Origin: Albibeggiatoa sp964388965
Lineage (GTDB): Bacteria > Pseudomonadota > Gammaproteobacteria > Beggiatoales > Beggiatoaceae
Reading direction: 5' to 3'
Assembly: GCA_964388965.1 (NCBI GenBank)
Contig: CAYMCP010000044.1
Location: forward strand, 1 to 30,071
Length of the DNA: 30,071 nucleotides
Shown here: positions 15,965-25,700 of the stretch, one piece after another
How the letters are laid out: every line of letters starts with the position of its first letter
Numbering within the stretch: the first letter of the stretch is position 1
Notes under the pieces: generated by a model
The model's input: the letters and a program-made list of their open reading frames with translations, nothing else
Database searches by the model: none
What the model was told of the DNA's origin: nothing
Translations under genes and position numbers: made by a program

Positions 15965-17269
15965 TCAACAAGGCACTTCCTGCGGATGAAAACGACATTC
16001 ACGGGCGGCTGCCAATAGTGCCAAACGCGCTACAACACCATAAGCATAAAACCGATTTGGAAACGCATCAGGTTCTTTAGTTTTATCGGGTGCATTACAA
16101 GGTTCTGCGAATGCCAACGGCTGAAAATGTGCACCAGGGGCATTTAAATTTTCACTCGTGCCTTTCGACGTGTGTACCCGATAAAAACCACCAACGACGA
16201 AATGATCAATCATATACACAACAGGCTCTGCAACCGCATCTTTCCAAGTTTCAAATGTGTATACACCTTCTTGCATAATAACTTTTCGTACCTCTAGCCC
16301 ACCTTTCGTTGACGACATTTTAGTGCGCTGTTTACGGTTCAAAGTTAATACCTCGTCACCACTGTGCACCGTCATAACACCCATACCATAACTTCCAGCA
16401 TCCGCTTTTATCACAACAAATGGCGATTGCGATACGCCATACTGCGTATATTTATCATGAATCTCATCCAATAACTTATCGACATTTTTCGCCAAACAAT
16501 TCTCCCCCTCTTTTTTCATAAAATTAATTTCCCCACAATTTCTAAACAATGGATCAATTAACCAAGGATCAATATCAATTTGCTGTGCAAACTCTTTCAC
16601 AACTTGTTTATAATAGCTAAAATGTTCCGATTTTAACCGATGTGACCAACCAAGCCTTAAAGGTGGTATAATAGGCTGTTGGATATGCTGCAAAATAGGT
16701 GGAATACCAGACGACAAATCATTATTCAGCAAGACTAGACAAGGTATGAAATCCTTGACGCTGACAGTGTTATCTTGGCGTATCAAAGGCTCTAATAACA
16801 AACGCTTACCTGAATCCAAATCAAAACTTTGCGGTTCAGTCAAACCGTCTATTAATGAGCCGATACGCACCTCATAACCTGCTTTTTGTAAAATATCGTG
16901 TAAAGTCGCGACACTTTCCAAATAGTGTAAGTTTCGCGTATGATTTTCTGGAATCAACAAAATACGCAATGCCTCCATACTAAACTGCTCAATTGCAGAC
17001 TGTATGGACTGAATACACAAAGGTAAAAAAGCACTGTTTAAATTGTTAAATCCTGCTGGAAATAAATTTGTATCCACCGGAGCCAACTTAAATCCTGCGT
17101 TGCGTAGATCGACCGAAGCATAAAAAGGTGCGGGCGTATGATGCCATTGCAAACGAAACCAATGCTCTATACGCGCTTGTTGTTCAAGTAAATGTGCTTC
17201 CAGATGCTCTAGTGGACCATGCAAAGCAGTTGTAAGATGTGGTACAGAATTTAAGTAACTTGGGTTCAT
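15965..17269 (-). CDS. gshA: Glutamate--cysteine ligase, Acidithiobacillus-type family
   Basis: It joins glutamate and cysteine with ATP, the first step of glutathione synthesis, in the cytosol. At 434 residues it matches the proteobacterial GshA family first defined in Acidithiobacillus (TIGR02049-like). It is unrelated to the E. coli type by overall sequence. Diagnostic blocks are VIKADAGSYGMGVM near 285-298 (a grasp-type glycine-rich nucleotide loop), LNRKQRTKMSSTKGG, VIMQEGVYTFE, and DHFVVGGFYRVH. The ATG at 17269 has AAGG about 10 bases upstream and a plausible promoter. gshB is not in the window. In a sulfur oxidiser, glutathione also serves in persulfide handling, which is general knowledge and not shown here. 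Confidence 0.93.
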   Translation of the reverse strand: MNPSYLNSVPHLTTALHGPLEHLEAHLLEQQARIEHWFRLQWHHTPAPFYASVDLRNAGFKLAPVDTNLFPAGFNNLNSAFLPLCIQSIQSAIEQFSMEALRILLIPENHTRNLHYLESVATLHDILQKAGYEVRIGSLIDGLTEPQSFDLDSGKRLLLEPLIRQDNTVSVKDFIPCLVLLNNDLSSGIPPILQHIQQPIIPPLRLGWSHRLKSEHFSYYKQVVKEFAQQIDIDPWLIDPLFRNCGEINFMKKEGENCLAKNVDKLLDEIHDKYTQYGVSQSPFVVIKADAGSYGMGVMTVHSGDEVLTLNRKQRTKMSSTKGGLEVRKVIMQEGVYTFETWKDAVAEPVVYMIDHFVVGGFYRVHTSKGTSENLNAPGAHFQPLAFAEPCNAPDKTKEPDAFPNRFYAYGVVARLALLAAARECRFHPQEVPC

Positions 17270-17290
17270 AAACAGCCTTTTTTACATAGA

Positions 17291-17320
17291 GTTATAAGCG
17301 ATTTATAAAAAAACTCGCAA
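17291..17320 (-). promoter_or_regulatory. Candidate sigma-70 promoter of gshA
   Basis: On the minus strand TTGCGA (17320-17315), an 18-base spacer and TATAAC (17296-17291) lie 22 bases upstream of the gshA ATG. The match is 4/6 at -35 and 5/6 at -10. Confidence 0.4.
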
Positions 17321-17454
17321 AAGATTTTAACAATACGATTGAATTCATTGTTAAATCGCGTATCATGTTAAAATATTTATGGCACTGAGATGTGTTATCG
17401 GGTGTACATAGAGTCACGTCAAATCAATGACACTAAAATACACTTTATGTACGG

Positions 17455-17460
17455 TATAAT
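17455..17460 (+). promoter_or_regulatory. Perfect -10 box before the pil-chp operon
   Basis: TATAAT lies 21 bases upstream of the pilG start codon. No good TTGACA-like -35 is at 16-18 bases, so an activator or extended contacts may be needed. Confidence 0.4.
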
Positions 17461-17481
17461 AGATTAATTCAAGTCTGATGA

Positions 17482-17889
17482 GTGGAAACAACCTTGAGCG
17501 CGGAAACAAACTTTGAAGGCATAAAAGTTGTAGTCATTGACGATAGCAAAACCATCCGTCGGACTGCGGAAACCTTGCTAAAAAAAGCAGGCTGTGAGGT
17601 CATTACAGCAACAGATGGTTTTGAGTCACTGTCAAAAGTCATGGAGCACCAACCTAATATTATTTTTGTCGATATTATGATGCCCCGTTTAGACGGCTAC
17701 CAGACTTGTGCTTTAATTAAAAATAATCAAGCATTTAAAAAAATTCCTGTAGTAATGTTGTCTAGTAAAGATGGCTTATTTGAACGTGCCCGTAGTCGCA
17801 TTGTCGGTGCAGAGCACTATATGACAAAACCGTTTACTCGTGAAGAGTTGCTTAGCACGATTAAAGCTTATGTCGTAGACGTAAAATGA
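17482..17889 (+). CDS. pilG: Type IV pilus response regulator PilG (CheY-like)
   Basis: A single receiver domain (135 aa) that in Pseudomonas is phosphorylated by ChpA and promotes pilus extension. The acidic pocket is IDDSKT (D20, D21), the phospho-acceptor is D64 in IFVDIMMPRLDGYQTCALIKNN, and the conserved Lys is K116 in MTKPF. The stretch SKTIRRTAETLLKKAGCEVITA is very close to P. aeruginosa PilG. The start is GTG at 17482, giving METTLSAETN and the same length as PilG; a TTG at 17494 is an alternative. It is first of the pil-chp operon, with 20 bases to pilH. Confidence 0.95.
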   Translation: METTLSAETNFEGIKVVVIDDSKTIRRTAETLLKKAGCEVITATDGFESLSKVMEHQPNIIFVDIMMPRLDGYQTCALIKNNQAFKKIPVVMLSSKDGLFERARSRIVGAEHYMTKPFTREELLSTIKAYVVDVK

Positions 17890-17909
17890 TTCAACTGAAG
17901 AGATAAGGT

Positions 17910-18275
17910 ATGGCCAACATATTGATTGTGGACGATTCACCAACAGATGCCTACCTAGTGAAAAGCATCTTAGAAAGCCAAGGTTATCAAACAACTGAGG
18001 CTTCTAGTGGTGAAGAAGGCATACAAAAAGCGAAAGAAATCAAACCAAATTTAATCATTATGGATGTCGTGATGCCGGGCGCAATCAATGGCTTTAAGGC
18101 GACCCGTGAAATTACGAAAAATGCAGAAACCAAAACCATTCCAGTCGTTATTGTGTCATCGAAAAGTATGGAAAGTGATATAGCTTGGGCAAAAATGCAG
18201 GGTGCAAAAGGCTTTTTAGTCAAACCCGTCAATCAAAGTGAATTACTTTCGGTGGTCAAAGAATTATTAGGTTAA
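17910..18275 (+). CDS. pilH: Type IV pilus response regulator PilH (CheY-like)
   Basis: The second receiver-only protein of the pathway (121 aa). In Pseudomonas PilH acts on pilus retraction or as a phosphate sink for ChpA. The phospho-acceptor is D52 in IIMDVVMPGAINGF, with D8/D9 in IVDDSPTD and the conserved Lys K105 in LVKPV. The MPG-x-x-NGF sequence is typical of PilH and separates it from PilG. A TAAGG site lies directly before the ATG. It sits between pilG and pilI. Confidence 0.94.
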   Translation: MANILIVDDSPTDAYLVKSILESQGYQTTEASSGEEGIQKAKEIKPNLIIMDVVMPGAINGFKATREITKNAETKTIPVVIVSSKSMESDIAWAKMQGAKGFLVKPVNQSELLSVVKELLG

Positions 18276-18294
18276 TTATGACTGAGGTCCGAGC

Positions 18295-18831
18295 ATGGCA
18301 GAATCCCCTTTTCAATGTTTGATTGATATAGAGCGACGCGCTCACCAACGCGCTAAAGGATTGCCAAGAGAAGAACAAGTGCAACAAGTTTGGCGTGGTA
18401 TTGCGTTCCGTGTTGGTGACAGTTTTCTAGTGAGCAGTATTACCCATGTTGACCGTATTATGAATTGTCCGAGCACACTCGCTAAAGTACCCGGTGCGAA
18501 AACGTGGGTTCGTGGCTTGGCTAACATCCGTGGGATATTGCTACCAGTGGTTGATTTACACGCATGTCTTGCTAATAAAATTACCAATATGGAAAGTCGC
18601 AGTCGCGTCTTGATTATCAACCAAAACGGTATCTATGCGGGCTTGCTGGTAGACGAAGTCATGGGTATTAAGTATTTTCCAGAAGAGTTACTAGATACAG
18701 AAACCCCTTGCCAAGAAGCCTGGGTCAGTCCGTTCAATAAAGGTCTGTTTTATTATGAACAGCAAACCTGGGTTATATTTGATATGCAAATATTGACTGA
18801 AAGTAACCAGTTTTTAAATGCAGCATTGTAG
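18295..18831 (+). CDS. pilI: CheW-like adaptor PilI
   Basis: A 178-residue CheW-domain protein that links the receptor PilJ to the kinase ChpA. CheW features are AFRVGDSFLVSSITHVDRIM, the KTWVRGLANIRGILLPVVDL block (near 66-84), and LIINQNGIYAGLLVDEVMGI. An ATG at 18278 is out of frame. The start at 18295 has GAGG 8 bases upstream. Place and sequence match PilI of Pseudomonas. Confidence 0.93.
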   Translation: MAESPFQCLIDIERRAHQRAKGLPREEQVQQVWRGIAFRVGDSFLVSSITHVDRIMNCPSTLAKVPGAKTWVRGLANIRGILLPVVDLHACLANKITNMESRSRVLIINQNGIYAGLLVDEVMGIKYFPEELLDTETPCQEAWVSPFNKGLFYYEQQTWVIFDMQILTESNQFLNAAL

Positions 18832-18911
18832 GCAAATCAAATGAATTATATTTTTTACACTGTTTCCTTAATTGGGCTTGTATGCCACTTTGCGGAGGAT
18901 AATATTTAGCC

Positions 18912-20996
18912 ATGAAATTTTCATTTAAAGCAATTGGTTCTACAAATACGTGGCTATATGCCCTGATTGGGCTATTGTTGGTATCATTTGCCCTATTGAT
19001 TGCTACCTTCTGGTTCGTATCGATTAATAGCAAACACGATAAAGAATATTTAAGCCATGTTACCCAATTACGTTTAATGTCTCAGCAAATTACCCAGCAA
19101 TCGACTTATGCTGCAAGAGGTAATGAAACAGCATTTAAATTTATTAGTAAGGCGCAGTTAGAGTATCGAAAAATATTAGAATTATTAAAAAAAGGCAATG
19201 AAGAAACCCGTATGCCTGCTACGCCCGAAGATGCTTTGCCTGCTTTAGTTGAATTGGGACGCACTTGGCAAGAGGCAGACTCAGGAATAGAACAGTTACT
19301 ACAGACTGAAGAAGCTGTAGTGCGCCTATTTAAAGACTCCGCACAATTAACTCAAGTGACAGTAGATTTAGTTGCACAAACAGAGGCAACGATTCAATCT
19401 ATGATTGTCGGTGGGGTTAATCAAATTCAAATGTATGTCATGACCCGTGAGCTAATGTTATTAGAACGAATTGGAAATAGTATCCGGGTCTCATTTAGAG
19501 GTGATTCTGAGGCGCTGAGTGCTGAGGCGCAACTAGACGACGACATCAGTGAATTTAGTGATACGCTAGCAATATTACTAGATGGTAATGATGATATTCC
19601 AATGGTAATTGACCCTGTTGCTAGACAATCTATTCAAGAACTCTCTCTGAGTTTTGAAGAAAAAATTGAGCAAATTGATTATTTCCTAGATAAAGCAGAA
19701 CAATTATTCCAAGCTAAAGATGCGCTATTACTCATTACTGAATCTGTCCCATTAGTTTTAAACAATATTGAAAGCTTACAAGAAAGTTATCAACAAATCA
19801 GTACACAACGCTTCTTCTCGCCTGCGCTGGGTAATATGCTTGCGGCTGTGGTTTTAATCTTACTGGTCGCATTAACAGTTTTAGTTGCCAAATCTAACCA
19901 AAGTCGTGCAGAGGAAACTAAACAACGCCTAGATGAAAGTCAGAGAACAAATCAACGCAACCAAGAAGCGATTTTAAGATTGTTAAGTGAAATTGCTGAC
20001 CTCGCAGACGGCGATTTAACCGTTAATGCTACCGTGACCGAAGACTTTACCGGCGCGATTGCGGATGCAATTAACTATTCAATCGAAGCACTACGCGATC
20101 TCGTTATCAGCATTAACGAAACAGCCATGCAAGTGACGGGTGCAGCACAAAGTACACGTAGCACTGCGGCACAACTAACCCAAGCCAGTGAACGCCAAGC
20201 ACAACAAATTGCTAAAGCAGGTCAAGCCATTATTGGCATGGCAAATTCGGTGAAAAAAGTATCTGCTAATGCAGTTGAATCCGCAGAAGTTGCGAAAAAA
20301 TCAGTTGAAATCGCCAGTAAAGGTGCGAAAGCAGTACAAGATACTATCACTGGTATGGATTCGATTCGGGAACAAATTCAAGAAACTTCAAAACGGATTA
20401 AACGTTTAGGCGAAAGCTCGCAAGAAATTGGCGAAATCGTCGGCTTAATCGATGATATTGCTGATCAAACAAATATTCTTGCCTTAAACGCAGCCATTCA
20501 AGCCGCAATGGCAGGTGAGTCAGGTCGCGGTTTCGCGGTAGTTGCAGACGAAGTACAACGTTTAGCAGAACGTTCTAGTAACGCGACTAAACAAATTGAT
20601 GCTTTAGTGAAAACAATTCAAAGCGATACGAATGAAGCAGTAAGCTCAATGGAACAAAGTACCGCAGGGGTTGTTGCCGGTGCAAAAGTTGCGGAGCGTG
20701 CAGGTGAGGCTTTGACTGAAATTGAAAAAGTGTCCGTACAGTTGGCAGGACAAATTGAAAATATTTCACAAACATCGAGAACGCAAGCAGCAGTAGCTTC
20801 TAACATTTCTGGTACCATGACTATTATTCAAGAAATTACTACGCAAACTTCAAATGGTACGAATGAAACCGCTGCTGCGATTGAACGTCTAGCCAAATTA
20901 GCAGATGAATTGAAAAAATCAGTATCAGGTTTCAAACTCCCTGATGATGTACAACAATCCTTAGATCAAATGAGTGACTCATTCACCCATTCATAA
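18912..20996 (+). CDS. pilJ: Methyl-accepting receptor PilJ of the type IV pilus pathway
   Basis: A transmembrane chemoreceptor (694 aa). Transmembrane helix 1 spans about 14-37, a helical periplasmic PilJ-type sensor about 38-305, helix 2 about 308-330, and HAMP about 340-400. A long cytoplasmic coiled coil follows. Its hairpin tip carries DQTNILALNAAIQAAMAGESGRG and FAVVADEVQRLAERS near 516-560. The AAMAGE tip is the PilJ form of the usual AARAGE. There is no C-terminal CheR-docking pentapeptide, and no pilK methyltransferase gene follows, so how it adapts is open. In Pseudomonas PilJ senses pilin or surface contact. A GGAGG at about 18893 is rather far (14 bases) from the ATG. Confidence 0.95.
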   Translation: MKFSFKAIGSTNTWLYALIGLLLVSFALLIATFWFVSINSKHDKEYLSHVTQLRLMSQQITQQSTYAARGNETAFKFISKAQLEYRKILELLKKGNEETRMPATPEDALPALVELGRTWQEADSGIEQLLQTEEAVVRLFKDSAQLTQVTVDLVAQTEATIQSMIVGGVNQIQMYVMTRELMLLERIGNSIRVSFRGDSEALSAEAQLDDDISEFSDTLAILLDGNDDIPMVIDPVARQSIQELSLSFEEKIEQIDYFLDKAEQLFQAKDALLLITESVPLVLNNIESLQESYQQISTQRFFSPALGNMLAAVVLILLVALTVLVAKSNQSRAEETKQRLDESQRTNQRNQEAILRLLSEIADLADGDLTVNATVTEDFTGAIADAINYSIEALRDLVISINETAMQVTGAAQSTRSTAAQLTQASERQAQQIAKAGQAIIGMANSVKKVSANAVESAEVAKKSVEIASKGAKAVQDTITGMDSIREQIQETSKRIKRLGESSQEIGEIVGLIDDIADQTNILALNAAIQAAMAGESGRGFAVVADEVQRLAERSSNATKQIDALVKTIQSDTNEAVSSMEQSTAGVVAGAKVAERAGEALTEIEKVSVQLAGQIENISQTSRTQAAVASNISGTMTIIQEITTQTSNGTNETAAAIERLAKLADELKKSVSGFKLPDDVQQSLDQMSDSFTHS

Positions 20997-21015
20997 CGTA
21001 CTTGGTAACTGAGAC

Positions 21016-22695
21016 ATGAAGTATTCTGCCCTGACTTGGGTGAAAGCAACTATTGATGAAAATCTGAAGCAAACACGCCAAGCTTTGGAGCAGTTTGTGG
21101 AAAACCAAGATGATACTGCACCATTGCAGCAATGCGTCACATGGTTGCATGAAATTCATGGCGCACTGGGTATGATAGAATTGCAAACCGCCGCGCTGTT
21201 AGTACAAAATGTTGAGGCAACTATTACTACCCTTTTAGCTGGTAAAATCAGTGACAAGGGTAAAGCCTATGATTTATTAATGAATAGCTTAATTCAGTTA
21301 CCTAACTATTTGGATCATTTAGCGATTGTACAACATGACATCCCACAAGCGTTATTACCCCTAATTAACGGCTTACGTGCTATGCGTGCCCAAAAGCCAT
21401 TACCCGCTAATCAATTATTTACACCCGATTTAGCGGTAACGCTGCCCGGACTAAAACCGGTGCAATTGCCCGACGCGAAACTTAAAGACTATGCGCAAAA
21501 AATGCGCGTGGCATATCACAAAGGCTTAGGCGTAATTGTCAAAAATCCCAAACAAGCTACCGAAGGTATTAAATACATCCACAATGTGATGCAGAAAATG
21601 CAGCAAGCAACGGGTACGCACGAAGTTACCAAAATATGGTGGGTTACAGAGGGATTGTTAGAAAGTTTATTACTCAAAGGCTCAGAACTAAATGCGAATA
21701 TAATCAATGCGCTAAAACAAATAGATACAGTGATCAAACAAATTGCTGAACATGGCAACGCAGCATTAAGGCAACCTGTGCCCAAGTCTTTATTGACTAA
21801 CTTGCTATATTTCGTTGCGCATTCCCACGCTACCAAATCAAAACAAGTACAAAGAGTAAAAATTGTCTTTAAATTACAAGATTATTTCCCTTCTGAAAAC
21901 GCATTGCAAGCGGCAAGGCTGACGTTTAGCGGTCCAGACATCGAATTAATGAGAACTGTTGTCACTTTGCTTAAAGATGATTTCGCTCGTATTGAAGAAA
22001 CCTTAGACATTTTCAATCGTGCCGATAATCCAACCGTCAGCGAATTAACGCCTTTGGTGAGTTTATTAACCGATATGGCGAATACACTAGGTTTATTAGG
22101 TTTACCCTCGCACCGTCATTCAATGTTGGTGCAGGCAAAGATGATCAAGGAAGTGATCGACGGTAAACGTTCTTCAGAGTTGAATTCTCTGCTTGAAATC
22201 GGTAACGCTTTACTAAAAATTGACGCGGCATTAGATATTTTAGGTGTGCAAGGTGTTCATGCACGGCAGCGTCTACAACAAAGTCCGGATACTGAATTTT
22301 TCGAGACCCCACAATTTGGTATTATTTTAAGTGTCGTAGTGAATGAAGCCAAAATTGAATTATCGCAGGTGATTCAGCCCCTAGTTTCCTTCATCAATGA
22401 CCCGACACAATTAGATGAAACCTTACTAGAAGTACCCGGACGTTTAAGACAAGTAGAAGGATTTTTATCTATTTTGTCGCATGATCGCGCCTCATTACTA
22501 CTACGCAAGTGTAATCACTACATTCAGAAAGTCTTTATTAAAGAAAAAACCGTACCCGAAGAAGTCAAATTAAAAGCCTTAGCTGATACGCTGATTAGTA
22601 TCGAATTATATTTAGACACACTTGCAGGTAATCCAATGGATGCAGACGAGATTTTAAACACTACCCAAAAACGTTTGGCGTTATTGAGCAAGTAA
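21016..22695 (+). CDS. Free-standing ChpA N-terminal / FimL-like scaffold protein
   Basis: A 559-residue cytosolic protein with no membrane segment and no catalytic motifs. Its first ~110 residues look like an Hpt-type helical bundle (LKQTRQALEQFVENQ, then CVTWLHEIHGALGMIEL). They lack an H-x-LKGS signature, as in FimL and the first degenerate domain of ChpA. LPNYLDHLAIVQHDIPQALLPL and the following NGLRAMRAQKPL closely resemble the N-terminal part of Pseudomonas ChpA. The middle has a FimL second-domain-like region. In Pseudomonas these domains are fused to the histidine kinase; here they stop 13 bases before chpA. Its role is inferred to be a scaffold or cAMP-linked partner of the Chp kinase. 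The start has only a weak GAGA ribosome site. Confidence 0.82.
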   Translation: MKYSALTWVKATIDENLKQTRQALEQFVENQDDTAPLQQCVTWLHEIHGALGMIELQTAALLVQNVEATITTLLAGKISDKGKAYDLLMNSLIQLPNYLDHLAIVQHDIPQALLPLINGLRAMRAQKPLPANQLFTPDLAVTLPGLKPVQLPDAKLKDYAQKMRVAYHKGLGVIVKNPKQATEGIKYIHNVMQKMQQATGTHEVTKIWWVTEGLLESLLLKGSELNANIINALKQIDTVIKQIAEHGNAALRQPVPKSLLTNLLYFVAHSHATKSKQVQRVKIVFKLQDYFPSENALQAARLTFSGPDIELMRTVVTLLKDDFARIEETLDIFNRADNPTVSELTPLVSLLTDMANTLGLLGLPSHRHSMLVQAKMIKEVIDGKRSSELNSLLEIGNALLKIDAALDILGVQGVHARQRLQQSPDTEFFETPQFGIILSVVVNEAKIELSQVIQPLVSFINDPTQLDETLLEVPGRLRQVEGFLSILSHDRASLLLRKCNHYIQKVFIKEKTVPEEVKLKALADTLISIELYLDTLAGNPMDADEILNTTQKRLALLSK

Positions 22696-22708
22696 TCGGT
22701 AAACACTT

Positions 22709-25700
22709 ATGAAGTTACTTGAGATTCCAGAACAATCTGCTACTGACGAATTGGATGAAGAAATTCTTGAAATTTTTGTTGAGGAAGTTCAAGAAGTACT
22801 CGAAGAAATCAGTAGCAATTTCGCTCATTGGAAAGCCAATCCAGACGGAATGGAAGCTTTACAGACTTTGCGGCGTGCGTTTCATACCCTGAAAGGTAGT
22901 GGACGCTTGGTTGGAGCTATCGTGATTGGGGAATTAGGTTGGCGATTTGAAAATATGCTCAATCGAATTCTCGACGGCTCGATGCAAGCTAATGACAAAG
23001 TGTTTAGTTTGGTCGCGCAAGTTGAAAAAGTTGTACCGGGCTTAATTGATGAGTTTCAACGTCAAACACCGACGACACCCAGAGTTTTATTACTGATTTC
23101 ACAAGCTTATTATCTCACTGAAACCAGAGGCGAAAGTTTAGGCGAGTTTGAAGTCCCTGATGATTTGGATGCGCCAATTTCAGACGATAACGCAAAATCA
23201 GCCATTAAGTCACAAGAGCCAGTAAAAACGGAATCAAAATCAGTTGCTAAATTACAAAAATCCGCAAAAGTTGAACAAGAATTAAATCAAGCTGATGATA
23301 TAGATAACGTAACTTTAGATGATGAATTCGCAGATTTTGATGATAATTTAAGCGAATTAGGCGACAGTGAATTAGAACTTGATGACGATTTAGGTGAATT
23401 AGAATTAGGTGACAATGATTTAGGCGAATTTGATGAATCCGAACTATTGGCTGATGAATTGTTACCGTTGGGCGATGAATTAATAGAAGAGGACGAATTA
23501 GCAGAAGAAGATGTGGTAGACCCCGCTTTATTGGAAATATTCACCGCCGAAGCGCAACAACATATTATCACTTTGCGCCGTTTGTTTGAAACTTATGAGC
23601 ATAAAGATCAACCTCTTACCGACGATATTGTGCGTTGTTTTCATACGTTAAATGGTAGCTCACGTAGCGTTAATTTTGTCGAAGTATTCAGATTAGCCGG
23701 ACCGACTGAAAATTATGTGCGCTCATTATCCGAGCGAAAAATTAATATAACTGAACAATCTTTAACGTTGCTTAAACAAGTTGTAGACGTAGTAGATCGA
23801 TTATTACGTGGTGATGTCGTTGAAGAGGACTATCATGCCAGCTTGGTTAATCAAATTGCAATGGCTGAGGCTAGCATTCCAGCACCAAAATCTGAATCAA
23901 AGCCAGTATCTTCAAACAGCGAAACTTTTATTGCGCCTGATCCAACTGATGAGTTTATGGCTATCTTTTTAGAAGAAGCCGAAGAGATTTTAGAAAATAC
24001 TCAATCATTATTAGAGCGTTGGCAAACTTCGCCGGATAATATGCAGTTAATGAAAGAGTTACAGCGCGAATTACATACCCTAAAAGGTGGCGCGCGAATG
24101 GTTGAAATCACGCCAATGGGTGATTTAAGCCATGAATTAGAATCAGTATTAACTAAAATTGTAGAAGGTTCTGGGCAATCATCACCAAAACTTCAAGAAG
24201 TTATTCAAACTTGTGTAGATGAATTAGTCGCCATGCTGGAAGCGGTACGTTCTAGCCTGCCTTTGAATATACCAGATGAATTAATTACTAAAATCAAGAC
24301 ATTCATTAGTGGCAAAACTCAATCAGAACAGGATGAATCGGAAACTGAAGCACCTGAATCTGAAAAATCAAGTTTAAAATCACAACTCACAGAGGCAACG
24401 GAACGAGATAAAGCTATAGAAAGAGAAAAAGAACCTGAAATGACGGAAAGCGGTGCTGAAGATAGGATTCGGGTTCGGGTGGCATTGATTGAAAAATTAA
24501 CAGGTTTAGCAGGTGAATTGTCCATATCTCGTGCGCACATGGAGCAACAACAAGGCTCGTTTAAAACCAACTTGAATGAAATGGAACAAACCGTAGCCCG
24601 TTTACGTGATCAACTTCGTCGTTTAGAAATTGAAACGGAAGCACAGATTTTATCTAGTTTTAGAGAGACGATGATTGAAGAGGATGATGAAGAATTTGAT
24701 CCTTTGGAAATGGATAGATTTTCTGTCATGCAGCAACTATCGCGTAGCTTGGCAGAAAGTGTCAATGACTTACTTAATATTCAAGATTATCTTAAAGTTT
24801 TAACCCGTCAAAGTGATACGTTACTGATACAGCAAACTCGCATTGGTACCGAATTACAAGATGTGATTATGCGTACCAGAATGATTCCATTTTCACGAAT
24901 TTCTCCACGTTTACAACGTATTGCTCGTTTAACTTCACGCGAATTGCGCAAACAAGTTAATTTTGAAATTATTGGCGAGGCGATTGAATTTGAGCGTACA
25001 GTATTAAATCGCATCGTTGCGCCATTAGAGCACATGCTACGCAATGCAATCGGGCACGGCGTTGAAGATAGTGCGACCCGTCAACAAGCGGGTAAACCTG
25101 TAGCAGCTACAATAAAAGTTAAATTGTCCAAAGAAGGAACGGATTTGATTATTCGTCTTAGTGATGATGGAGCTGGATTAAATTTGCAAGCGATTCGTAG
25201 AAAAGCAGAAGAACGCGGCATGATCAAGCCCGGTACAGTAGTGAATGATAAAGATTTAATGCAGTTTATTTTAGAGCCATCATTTAGCACCGCACAGTCT
25301 GTCACCCAAATCTCTGGACGGGGTGTAGGTATGGACGTGGTAAATACGGAAATCAAACAACTTGGTGGCATGTTACAAATTTATTCTAAAACCGGACAAG
25401 GTACGACGTTTGAAATTCGTTTGCCACTATCTTTGACTATCAATCAAGCTTTATTAGTACACATCAACGAAGAAACGATGGCTGTACCATTAAATCACGT
25501 TGAAGCCGTATTGCGTGTGCCACGTCAACAGGTAGGCGTGGACGGCGCGACAAGTTATTATAAATATATGGAACACGATTACCGCATCTTCTATTTGGGT
25601 GATATTTTAGGTTTCGGTAAAACAGTGAATTTAGATACACCGTCGTTAATTCCAACTTTGTTAATTCGTTCTGGCGACCGTCGTGTTGCCTTGTTAGTTG

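Noticed and set aside
17479..17517. ATG at 17479 as an upstream short peptide or the pilG start
   Set aside because: It is out of frame with pilG and ends after 12 codons; no ribosome site is seen.
23287..23571. Minus-strand 94-codon serine/asparagine-rich frame
   Set aside because: It is the complement of the acidic repeat in chpA; its low-complexity composition comes from the GAT/GAA-rich sense strand.
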